The translations under genes and the position numbers were made by a program. Under the pieces are notes generated by a model. That model saw only the letters and a program-made list of their open reading frames with translations. It had not been told where the DNA came from and ran no database searches. From the NCBI GenBank assembly GCA_964613805.1, contig CAZTJF010000008.1, forward strand, positions 82,335 to 146,334: a stretch of 64,000 nt of DNA, in the 5' to 3' direction. This stretch comes from XYD12-FULL-36-8 sp964613805 (lineage in GTDB: Bacteria; Bacteroidota; Ignavibacteria; Ignavibacteriales; Ignavibacteriaceae). Below, in pieces: positions 56,496 through 63,941 of the stretch. Within the stretch, counting starts at the first letter, position 1, and each line of letters opens with the position of its first letter.

Positions 56496-57110
56496 ATGAA
56501 AATTGCACAAAAATATTCCCATCTTAATGGCGAAGAATATTTGATTGTTCATTATAAAAATCTTTATAATGAAATTAAAGAAATAATTAAAAGTATTGAT
56601 GCTCAAAAATTCAAAACAAAAAAGAGCAAAGAAAAAAATAGAATAGGATTAAATCTTTATAGTCCTATCGAAATAAACAAAGCCCTTGATTATGAATTCT
56701 CTAATAAAAATTGGAGCGAAAGTAGATATAGTTATTACATAACACTTAACCGAGAATTGATGGAAAAATCATTACTTATGTCTGCAAAGGATCAGAAAGA
56801 ATATTTGGTAAAACATGGAGAGAATAATCCCATATTTTCTTACAACCAAACAGATTTTGTAAAAGATAAAATTGCAGTGGAGGTTCAGTTTGGTAAATAT
56901 TCTTTTGTTGCTTATGATCTTTTTGTGAAGCACATGTTATTTTATTCTGGCGGAAAGATAAACCTTGGAATCGAGATATTAGCCACAAAGAATATGCAAA
57001 TACAAATGTCTTCAGGAGTAGCATATTTTGAAGGTGAGGTTTACAATGTGATGAGACAAGGAAGAAATAACCCACCTGTACCACTTCTAATTCTTGGTAT
57101 TGAACCCTAG
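56496..57110 (+). CDS. type II restriction endonuclease, BglII/BstYI family
   Basis: A 204-residue protein directly after the methyltransferase. The catalytic segment TDFVKDKIAVEVQFGK holds Asp120, Glu129 and Gln131, reproducing the D-x8-E-x-Q spacing of BglII (Asp84, Glu93, Gln95) and BstYI, and the length is close to theirs. The end (ILATKNMQIQMSSGVAYFEGEVYNVMRQG) also fits the family. BglII cuts AGATCT and BstYI cuts RGATCY; this enzyme should cut a GATC-centred palindrome, the outer base being unknown. No controller gene is seen. Confidence 0.85.
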   Translation: MKIAQKYSHLNGEEYLIVHYKNLYNEIKEIIKSIDAQKFKTKKSKEKNRIGLNLYSPIEINKALDYEFSNKNWSESRYSYYITLNRELMEKSLLMSAKDQKEYLVKHGENNPIFSYNQTDFVKDKIAVEVQFGKYSFVAYDLFVKHMLFYSGGKINLGIEILATKNMQIQMSSGVAYFEGEVYNVMRQGRNNPPVPLLILGIEP

Positions 57111-57267
57111 CTATATAACATCTTTTTATAGCAATACAATTGAAGGTAATGAAAAAGCAAAACCAAATCATGATAAATATCAAGTCATAATATCAATTTT
57201 AATAATAGTGCAATTTGATTCAACAAAGTATTAATTTAAGTTAAACTTAAATTCGAGAAAGTATTAA

Positions 57268-58284
57268 ATGAAAGTTTACACAAAAAAAGAACTGAATGAT
57301 TATTTCCTCTCACTCACTTATGACGACATTAGCTTGATACCAACTGAAGTATCACAAATAAAATCACGTTCGGAAACAACTACATCCTCAACATTTTTGG
57401 GCTTAAATGTATCGCTGCCGATTATTTCTAGTCCGATGGATAGTGTTACCGGACTTGAAATGGCAAAAACACTTTCATCATTGGGTTGTTTAGGAATATT
57501 GAATCGTTTTGATTCTTCACTCGATGAAGTGATTTCAAATTCTGAAAATGGCAATTCAATAAAAATAGTTTCGGTTGCTTTGAATGCTTCGAATGAGGTT
57601 TTACAAAAAATTGCTGAGCGAGGATTTATAGTTTGTATTGATACAGCTAATGCCAATAATCAAGAAGTACTGAATAAAACAGTTGAGATTAAAAAGAATT
57701 TTGGTTTGAAAGTGATTGTCGGAAATATTGCGCATGGAGCCAGCTTACAAAAGTTGGAAGATGCCGGTGCTGATGCTGTAAGAGTTGGAATTGGAAGCGG
57801 AAGTGTATGTACAACTTCAATTCAAACTGGAATTGGAATTGGGCAAGTGTCATCACTGCTTAATGTTTTGTTTGCAAGAGAAAAAAATAAATTAAATATT
57901 CGAATAATTGCCGATGGGGGCATAAAGAGTTCAGGAGATGTAAGCAAAGCATTAGCATTGGGTGCTGATGCAGTAATGCTCGGAAGAATGCTTGCGGGCA
58001 CAAGAGAAACTCCCGGTGAAGTTATAAAGTACAGCGGTCAGCTCTGGAAAAAATATCGCGGCTCAGCTTCGTTTGGTGTAAAGATGAGAAATGAATTTAT
58101 CGAAGGTGAAGAAACCATGATAGGTTACAAAGGCACAGTTAAGAATGTAATTGACAGCATCTCGGATGGACTGCGAAGTTCAATGAGCTATATGAATTGT
58201 AAAAACTTAACGGAATTCCAGAAAACAGAAACTTTTGCTGTTTTGAGTAACAGTTCTTACTTAGAGCGATTACCTAAAATATAG
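57268..58284 (+). CDS. IMP dehydrogenase/GMP reductase family enzyme without CBS domains
   Basis: A 338-residue TIM barrel of the guaB/guaC family. It starts LTYDDISLIPTEVSQIKSR and PIISSPMDSV, carries catalytic Cys181 in GIGSGSVCTTS, phosphate-loop IADGGIKSSGDVSKALALGADAVMLGRMLAGT, and ends with the flap region EGEETMIGYKGTVKNVI. No CBS pair interrupts the barrel. The TTSIQTGIGIGQ loop after the Cys leans towards GMP reductase, yet the general layout also suits a short IMP dehydrogenase. The reaction direction (GMP to IMP or IMP to XMP) is therefore left open. It is transcribed alone. Confidence 0.87.
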   Translation: MKVYTKKELNDYFLSLTYDDISLIPTEVSQIKSRSETTTSSTFLGLNVSLPIISSPMDSVTGLEMAKTLSSLGCLGILNRFDSSLDEVISNSENGNSIKIVSVALNASNEVLQKIAERGFIVCIDTANANNQEVLNKTVEIKKNFGLKVIVGNIAHGASLQKLEDAGADAVRVGIGSGSVCTTSIQTGIGIGQVSSLLNVLFAREKNKLNIRIIADGGIKSSGDVSKALALGADAVMLGRMLAGTRETPGEVIKYSGQLWKKYRGSASFGVKMRNEFIEGEETMIGYKGTVKNVIDSISDGLRSSMSYMNCKNLTEFQKTETFAVLSNSSYLERLPKI

Positions 58285-58628
58285 TTTGGAGATATTTCTT
58301 GGCTTACAATTATTTTTTTACAGAATGTGGCAAAAGTCTAAAGACATTTGTGATCTATTAACCCCACCTTTAAGGGAGTGTTGCGTAACTCCGATTAAGT
58401 CATTGCGAGTTCTCCTCATGGTTTTGGGAGAACGAAGCAATCTCAAATTTGCAGTAAAAGATTAATTTTGGATTGCTTCGCTCCATTTCATTTCGCTCGC
58501 AATGACCACACACACTTATGCAACAGACTCTTAAAGCTAGGGTTAGAAAAATAAAACGAGTGATATGTACTTTAATCCGAAAAAGTTTTTTAACCAACAA
58601 CCCACTCATAACTTGAGATTGTTTGGTG
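58285..58628. other. 344-base convergent spacer with a repeat element
   Basis: Lies between the convergent guaB/guaC-family gene and the cupin gene. It is dominated by a paired-arm GTCATTGCGAG element (58399-58506). No gene or clear terminator is seen in the rest. Confidence 0.6.
58399..58506. repeat. GTCATTGCGAG dispersed repeat, paired arms
   Basis: The longest copy (108 bases): the left arm from GTCATTGCGAG to GAAGCAATC contains an inner GTTCTCC/GGAGAAC hairpin; after about 30 bases a reverse-orientated arm runs from GATTGCTTCGCTCC to CTCGCAATGAC. Each arm can fold alone and both can pair with each other. Confidence 0.75.
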
Positions 58629-58994
58629 CTAATGAGTTTCTCGATTTACTTTTTCTAAAGTAAAAGCGGGCATGCAGACCGAAACGTACTCGCATGATTC
58701 GTCAAATGGGTTTGAGTATCTCACTCGTGTTCCTCGCTTAATAAAAATAGATTGATTCTTCCCCAAAATTATTTCCACACCATCAACCTCAATCATTTTT
58801 CTGCCGGAGAAAACATAAGTAACTTCATCAAATTCTGGAGTTTGGAATGGCTCAGACCATTTTGGCGGAGCAATCATGTGCGCAAAGCTGAATTCGCCAG
58901 GATTAATACTTGCTTTACCAAAATGCTCTTCGATTAATTTGTTATCAGTGGTTGAAACAACAAATGGTTTTGTTTGAAGGAAATATTGTTTCAT
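58629..58994 (-). CDS. cupin-domain protein in the copper locus
   Basis: A 121-residue single-domain cupin. The conserved barrel strands are visible (PFQTPEFDEVTYVFSGRKMIEVDGVE, KNQSIFIKRGTRVRYSNP), but the usual HxH pair is missing, so metal binding, if any, would use other residues. It follows copA with a single base between the genes, so it is surely cotranscribed. A role in copper or thiol handling is suggested only by position. Confidence 0.8.
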   Translation of the reverse strand: MKQYFLQTKPFVVSTTDNKLIEEHFGKASINPGEFSFAHMIAPPKWSEPFQTPEFDEVTYVFSGRKMIEVDGVEIILGKNQSIFIKRGTRVRYSNPFDESCEYVSVCMPAFTLEKVNRETH

Positions 58995-58995
58995 T

Positions 58996-61242
58996 CTAAT
59001 TCTCTGATTTGAAATTTTTAATTCTTAATGAATTGCTCACGACCGAAACTGAGCTTAATGACATTGCTAATGCCGCAAACATCGGATTTAGCAATCCTAA
59101 TGATGCCAGTGGAATGCAAATTATGTTGTAAAAAAATGCCCAGAAAAAATTCTGTTTAATAGTTCGGATAGTTTTTTTAGAGAGCAGAATTCCATCTGTG
59201 AGAGCATTTAAGTTATTTCTGATAATTATGATTGAGCTGCTTTCGATTGCAATATCAGTTCCGCTTCCGATCGCAATTCCAACATCACTTTGAGCTAATG
59301 CGGGAGAGTCGTTTATTCCATCACCAACCATTGCAACTATTTCATTTTGTTTCTGATAATTTTTAACAACATTTGATTTCTGATTAGGCAAAACCTCTGC
59401 CTCAAAATATTCGATACCCAATTGCTCTGCATTTTTTTTCGCATTTCGCATACTATCACCAGTTAACATTACAACTTTCAATCCCATACTTTTCAAATTA
59501 TTTATTACATCCTTAGCATTATCCCGAACTTGATCCTCAATTTTGATTAGCCCGATTATTTTTTTGTTCAGAGCAGTTAAGATGATTGTTCCGCTCTCTT
59601 CTAATTCAACTTTTGCTTCATTAACCCAAGCATCAATTGGAATTGACTGTTCTTTCATAAAAATGAAATTGCCAATAGAAACCTCGGAATTATTAACTCT
59701 TCCTAATATTCCTTTCCCAATTGTGTTGGCTATTAATTCGCTTTCGAGAAAAGAGATATTTCTTTTCTTGGCTTCTTCAATAATACTTTCTGCAAAAGGA
59801 TGTTCTGATTTTCTTTCTAATGAAGCAGACAATTGTAAAAGTTCATCTTCAGAAATACCATTTGTTTTTATTTTAGTTACCTTCGGTTTTCCTTCCGTTA
59901 AAGTTCCTGTTTTATCGAAGATAATGGTTGATATTTTATGTGCTTTTTCCAAACTCTCACCATCTTTTACTAAAATGCCAAGCTGAGCGGCTTTACCTGT
60001 TCCAACAATTAGTGCAGTGGGTGCAGCCAAACCCAATGCGCAAGGACAAGCAATGATAAGCACTGCAACAAAATTAATTAGTGCAGTGTTGAATGCACTT
60101 CCAGAAATTATCCAAACCAAAAATGTGATAAGCGAAATTGCAATCACCACCGGAACAAAAACTGAAGCAACTTTATCTGCAAGATTTTGAATCGGCGCTT
60201 TTGAACCTTGCGCTTCCTCCACCATTTTAATTATCTGACCAAGCAAGGAATTATCACCGGTTGCATTTACTACAAATTCAAAATATCCTGTATGATTAAT
60301 TGTCCCGCCAATTACTTTATCACCGACCGATTTTTCAACAGGAATACTTTCACCGGTAATCATTGATTCGTCAATAACTGAGTTTCCTAATAAAACTATT
60401 CCATCAGCAGGAATTTTACTTCCTGGCTTAACTAAAACAATATCTCCAGTTTTTATATCTTCAACTTTTATTTCTCTCTCGATACCATCCTTTTTGATAA
60501 GTGCAAATTCTGGTTTCAAATTAAGCAGCTTTTTAATTGCCGAACCGGTTTTAGTTTTGGCATTTGCCTCAAGCCACCTTCCCATCAATATGAGAGTGAT
60601 AATTACAGCGGAAGTGTCAAAATAAACATGAGCCGGCTGATTATTTGTGAGGAGGAAATTAGGGAATAAAGTTACAGCAGCGCTGTATAGAAAAGCCGAA
60701 CCCGTTCCCACAGCCACTAACGTGTTCATGTCTGCAGAGAAATGTTTTAGGTTTGAAAAAAAAATTTTGAAAAATCTTTTCCCCGAGATAAATATTACAG
60801 GTGTTGTAAGTATTAATAAAATTTTGTTGATGTCATCCATTGATAATTGGATAAACTTTGAGAACGAATTCCACATCATTCCCATATTCAAGATGACAAT
60901 CGGGATACTCAAGATTAAAGCTAACACAAAATCGTTTTTTAGTTTTTTGTTTGATTCTGCAATTTTTGTTGTAGATGCTTTTGACATTGCAGATTCTCTT
61001 TCAGCTATTGAAGTGAGATCAATCTTATAACCGGCTGATTCAACCATTTCAGTTAGTTTATCCAATTCAACTTTGTCATGTTCGAATTCAATCATTGCTT
61101 TTTCGGTTGCAAGATTTACAGAAACATTTTTCACACCAGCAACTTTACTGATGGATTTTTCAACACGAGCAACACAGCTTGCACAGGTCATTCCTTCAAT
61201 CGGAACAATTATTCGTTTAATATTATGTGTTTCTTTTATCAT
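58996..61242 (-). CDS. copA: copper-exporting P1B-type ATPase
   Basis: A 748-residue inner-membrane ATPase that pumps Cu(I) out of the cytoplasm. One N-terminal heavy-metal domain has GMTCASC (Cys20, Cys23). The membrane metal site is ACPCALGLAAPTAL, the actuator has TGES, the phosphorylated Asp is in DKTGTLTEGK and the hinge is VGDGINDSPALAQSDVGIAIG. The closing FWAFFYNIICIPLASLGLLNP region is typical of CopA. It lies between copZ-like and cupin genes on the same strand. Confidence 0.96.
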   Translation of the reverse strand: MIKETHNIKRIIVPIEGMTCASCVARVEKSISKVAGVKNVSVNLATEKAMIEFEHDKVELDKLTEMVESAGYKIDLTSIAERESAMSKASTTKIAESNKKLKNDFVLALILSIPIVILNMGMMWNSFSKFIQLSMDDINKILLILTTPVIFISGKRFFKIFFSNLKHFSADMNTLVAVGTGSAFLYSAAVTLFPNFLLTNNQPAHVYFDTSAVIITLILMGRWLEANAKTKTGSAIKKLLNLKPEFALIKKDGIEREIKVEDIKTGDIVLVKPGSKIPADGIVLLGNSVIDESMITGESIPVEKSVGDKVIGGTINHTGYFEFVVNATGDNSLLGQIIKMVEEAQGSKAPIQNLADKVASVFVPVVIAISLITFLVWIISGSAFNTALINFVAVLIIACPCALGLAAPTALIVGTGKAAQLGILVKDGESLEKAHKISTIIFDKTGTLTEGKPKVTKIKTNGISEDELLQLSASLERKSEHPFAESIIEEAKKRNISFLESELIANTIGKGILGRVNNSEVSIGNFIFMKEQSIPIDAWVNEAKVELEESGTIILTALNKKIIGLIKIEDQVRDNAKDVINNLKSMGLKVVMLTGDSMRNAKKNAEQLGIEYFEAEVLPNQKSNVVKNYQKQNEIVAMVGDGINDSPALAQSDVGIAIGSGTDIAIESSSIIIIRNNLNALTDGILLSKKTIRTIKQNFFWAFFYNIICIPLASLGLLNPMFAALAMSLSSVSVVSNSLRIKNFKSEN

Positions 61243-61402
61243 TATTAAAAATCGTTATTTCGAGAACCAGATATAATTTAGGATGTAATGTTTACAAATG
61301 CCATTATAAAGAATGTGATGATTGATGATTTATGGTAGTGGTAGACTTCAATCCTGTGTTTTAATTAGATTTTGGCGACTGTAAAGCTTGCGGCTACATT
61401 TC

Positions 61403-61627
61403 TCACTTGCTTGATAGAATATTGGGATGTTTTTTGATGACAAATCCTGCATCGTTAACAGCATCTTCCAGTTGAGCATACGAAATCTTTTTGTTGTCAT
61501 ATTCAACTTCTGCTGAACCGATTTGTACATCCTTTATTGTCAATTCAAGTTTAGATAATTCTTTTCTTAATGCCATAACACAATGCTGACAAGACATACC
61601 GTCAATTAATAATTTTTCTGATTTCAT
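61403..61627 (-). CDS. copZ: heavy-metal-associated domain copper chaperone (CopZ-like)
   Basis: A 74-residue HMA protein with the GMSCQHC metal motif and the fold pattern of strand-helix-strand-strand-helix-strand. CopZ proteins carry Cu(I) in the cytoplasm to CopA. It lies 160 bases upstream of copA on the same strand, and the next gene upstream is not clearly related. An overlapping frame on the same strand (61348-61530) is a shadow. Confidence 0.9.
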   Translation of the reverse strand: MKSEKLLIDGMSCQHCVMALRKELSKLELTIKDVQIGSAEVEYDNKKISYAQLEDAVNDAGFVIKKHPNILSSK

Positions 61628-61867
61628 CTCGTGCCAGTAAAATATTTCTTTATTATTGATAAAAAGCTGCTATAATTCAGTGCTAATTTAAGTAGAAAAT
61701 AAGTATGATGAAATCTGTTAAAAATTTTTAAGAATGAAGTGGATTTTGGTTTTTGTGTGGACTGATGATTGACCCAAAGATGAGATTTTAGTGCTGGTGT
61801 TCGGAACTGATCAAATTTGATTCGCTTAACTTTTTAGAAGAGAGGGATAATGAAGTAGACCTATTAG

Positions 61868-62263
61868 TTAATCAAAATTTTTATACCAGTTCAATTTATT
61901 GTGCAAATAGAAATTTGGATAATTATTAGGATTATAAACAGCATAAATCTTAATCTTCTTTTTATATTCCAAATTTTTCATTTCAGAATTTTCCTTTGTT
62001 GAAATTCTTTCGTTGTGAGAAATCTCATTTCGGCTTTTACTCTTCGTAATAATTGGTTCAGACATAATTTTTGCACCCTCTCCTTTGTTTGAGAAATGGA
62101 TGGTTCCATTTTTATTTTTCCTTGATTTCACCTTAATAGTTACAAAAGAAAAAACTATTACTATTAAAATGAAAGACGATAGAATTTGTAATGTTCTTGA
62201 GATAATAGTCAGAAGTTCCAATTTACCCTCATTGATGTCTTCCTTGATAACATAATTAGACAA
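61868..62263 (-). CDS. hypothetical small membrane protein (weakly supported)
   Basis: A 131-residue frame beginning at TTG 62263, with one hydrophobic helix (about 24-45, TLQILSSFILIVIVFSFVTI) followed by a Lys/Asn-rich hydrophilic tail. No family is recognised and the start codon is poor. It fills a 700-base stretch between copZ and the HU gene that otherwise has no gene, which slightly favours it, but it could be chance in AT-rich DNA. Confidence 0.35.
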   Translation of the reverse strand: MSNYVIKEDINEGKLELLTIISRTLQILSSFILIVIVFSFVTIKVKSRKNKNGTIHFSNKGEGAKIMSEPIITKSKSRNEISHNERISTKENSEMKNLEYKKKIKIYAVYNPNNYPNFYLHNKLNWYKNFD

Positions 62264-62491
62264 GTATTATACCGTTGAAAAACTCTTAATTGTGCACAAA
62301 TTTGAATGTGCTTTACAAAGAAAATTGAGATTTTAAATCAAATTGATACTTACAACACGGTTGTCGCCTGTTTTTCAGAAAGCGAAATTATGTTCTATTT
62401 CATCCTAAAATTGTTTTTATACAAGTATTTTAATATTTTTAACCCCTTGAAAAATAAAGAGTTATAAAAATTCATATTCTAAGGTGATTAT

Positions 62492-62791
62492 ATGACAAAG
62501 GCAGATATAGTTGATAAAGTTGCGTTGGGTACTGGCTTAACAAAGTTGGAAACTGAGGCAATAATAGAAGGGTTTTTCAAAACAGTTATCGAAGCTTTGC
62601 GCGAAGGAAAAGGTATTGAGATACGAGGTTTTGGGACATATAAGGTTAAGAAAAAAAGAGCCAGGCAAGCCAGAAATCCAAAAACAGGTGAGCAGGTTTT
62701 TGTACCTGAACATTTTGTGCCAACTTTTAAATTTTCAAAAGACTTTAAGGACCTTGTTGATAAAGGGATGAAAGCCAATAAGCATGGTTAA
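62492..62791 (+). CDS. HU/IHF-family DNA-binding protein
   Basis: A 99-residue histone-like protein that bends and packs DNA as a dimer. The N-terminal helices (MTKADIVDKVALGTGLTKLETEAIIEG), the central EIRGFGTYKVKKKRARQARNPKTGE arm with the conserved RNPKTGE, and the PTFKFSKDFKDLV end are diagnostic. The C-terminal tail (VDKGMKANKHG) is slightly longer than in E. coli HU. It overlaps the following zinc-ribbon gene by eight bases. Confidence 0.95.
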   Translation: MTKADIVDKVALGTGLTKLETEAIIEGFFKTVIEALREGKGIEIRGFGTYKVKKKRARQARNPKTGEQVFVPEHFVPTFKFSKDFKDLVDKGMKANKHG

Positions 62792-63689
62792 TTATTGCGT
62801 TGAGTGCGGTGCTAAGGTCGAACTAAATTTTAAGTTTTGTCCAATCTGCGGATCCGAAATTAATCTATCTTCTTCTGACCTAAGTTCAGGTAACAAAACT
62901 TCACAAATGGGTGAAGTTGTCATCTGTTCTAATTGCGGAGACGAAAATTCGATTGATACTTCAGTATGTCACTCTTGCGGAATTAAATTAGATAGATCGA
63001 AAACTTCATCAGTGGCAATAACAGAACAAAAAAAAATCGATAGTAAACCCAACTATGTAAAATCAAAACCAAAGAAACAATCAAAGCAGCAATCAAAAAG
63101 TAATATTGATTCAAATGCTCCGAAAGGAAAAGAATTAGAGAGTAAGAAAATATTGGTGTTAGCAGGGGTTATTGTGGGAGTAATTTTATTAATTCTGATT
63201 GCTTCTGGAATAATTGATTTGTCCGGTAGTAAACCAGTTACAACATTAGTCAATCAACAAAATCAAAGTTCCGGAATTGATTTAAGTTCAATCACAAAAA
63301 TTAACGAGCTGAAAAGCGTTGTTGAGAAAGACCCGAGCAATTCAACTGCATTACTTGATTTAGCAAATTTAAGATTCGATTCCGGTTTTTTTGAAGACGC
63401 TGTAAAAAATTATGAACAATACTTAAAGTTTGATCCTAAGAATGCTGATGCACGAATTGATATGGGTGTGTGCTATTACAATATGCAGCAATTCGATAAA
63501 GCAGAATCTGAAGTATTAGCAGCTTTAAAATATTCTCCCAAACATCAGACAGGTTATTTAAACTTAGGTGTAATAAATTTGGCAAAGCAGAATGTCGAAA
63601 AAGCAAGAGAATGGTTTAACAAGGCAGTTGAAATTGATCCGAACTCGGATATAGGAAAAAAAGCAAAATCATTATTACAAACACATTAA
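62784..63689 (+). CDS. double zinc-ribbon, single-helix, TPR-repeat protein
   Basis: A 301-residue protein. Two zinc ribbons open it (Cys5/8/19/22 and Cys48/51/62/65), followed by a Lys/Gln/Ser linker, one membrane helix (about 123-143) and about three TPR repeats (ALLDLANLRFDSGFFEDAVKNYEQYLKFDP, ARIDMGVCYYNMQQFDKAE, GYLNLGVINLAKQNVEKAREWFNKAVEIDP). The ribbons should face the cytoplasm and the TPRs the periplasm, by the positive-inside rule. Start codon lies inside the HU gene (eight-base overlap), so the two are coupled. The role is unknown; a scaffold linking cytosolic nucleic-acid or protein binding to an envelope partner is speculation. Confidence 0.85.
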   Translation: MVNYCVECGAKVELNFKFCPICGSEINLSSSDLSSGNKTSQMGEVVICSNCGDENSIDTSVCHSCGIKLDRSKTSSVAITEQKKIDSKPNYVKSKPKKQSKQQSKSNIDSNAPKGKELESKKILVLAGVIVGVILLILIASGIIDLSGSKPVTTLVNQQNQSSGIDLSSITKINELKSVVEKDPSNSTALLDLANLRFDSGFFEDAVKNYEQYLKFDPKNADARIDMGVCYYNMQQFDKAESEVLAALKYSPKHQTGYLNLGVINLAKQNVEKAREWFNKAVEIDPNSDIGKKAKSLLQTH

Positions 63690-63695
63690 AACATC

Positions 63696-63700
63696 GGAGG
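63696..63700 (+). promoter_or_regulatory. strong Shine-Dalgarno site of the COX24-like mini gene
   Basis: GGAGG stands six bases before the ATG at 63707, the best ribosome site I noticed in a window where most starts have weak ones. It decides that this very short frame is translated and fits a highly expressed small protein. Confidence 0.7.
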
Positions 63701-63706
63701 TAGAGA

Positions 63707-63802
63707 ATGCCCTGCGGCAAAAAACGAAAACGACATAAAATGTCAACGCACAAAAGGAAAAAAAGATTACGAAAGAATCGTCATAAAAAGAAATTGAGAT
63801 AG
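63707..63802 (+). CDS. AURKAIP1/COX24-like basic mini-protein
   Basis: A 31-residue protein, MPCGKKRKRHKMSTHKRKKR followed by LRKNRHKKKLR, of which about two thirds of the residues are Lys, Arg or His. The KRKRHKMSTHKRKKRLRKNRH core is the AURKAIP1/COX24 domain, known from mitochondrial ribosomal small-subunit proteins (mS38) and from short bacterial relatives in Bacteroidetes and Ignavibacteria. The likely role is as a small-subunit ribosomal protein (inference from the domain). It is too short for routine gene calling. It follows the TPR gene by 17 bases with a strong ribosome site and precedes a tRNA gene. Confidence 0.82.
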   Translation: MPCGKKRKRHKMSTHKRKKRLRKNRHKKKLR

Positions 63803-63854
63803 TCTGCCGCGCGTAAATAAACGATTGAATGATTGTTGAACGGACTCTTACGGA

Positions 63855-63908
63855 GAATGGATGAATGATTGAATTGGGATTTTATTTTATACAACCATTC
63901 ATCCATTC
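63855..63908. repeat. 13-bp inverted repeat between the mini gene and tRNA-Thr
   Basis: GAATGGATGAATG (63855-63867) and CATTCATCCATTC (63896-63908) are exact inverses, extended by three further pairs after one mismatch, around a T-rich loop. It could be a transcript hairpin or a small repeat. A T-rich loop but no trailing T run makes it a poor terminator. Confidence 0.5.
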
Positions 63909-63941
63909 ATGCAACCAGCTTTCAATTCCGTAATCTATCAT

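Noticed and set aside
55557..57110. Reading the SPPY methyltransferase and its neighbour as an orphan regulatory methylase
   Set aside because: The neighbour shows a full BglII-like catalytic triad at the right spacing, so a restriction-modification pair is the better reading.
57111..57183. Minus-strand frame of 135 codons over the restriction endonuclease gene (56776-57183)
   Set aside because: It is antisense to a well-supported nuclease gene and has no protein-like features.
61348..61530. Second frame on the same strand as copZ
   Set aside because: It overlaps the copZ-like gene, whose GMSCQHC motif and length are convincing, and shows no family pattern itself.
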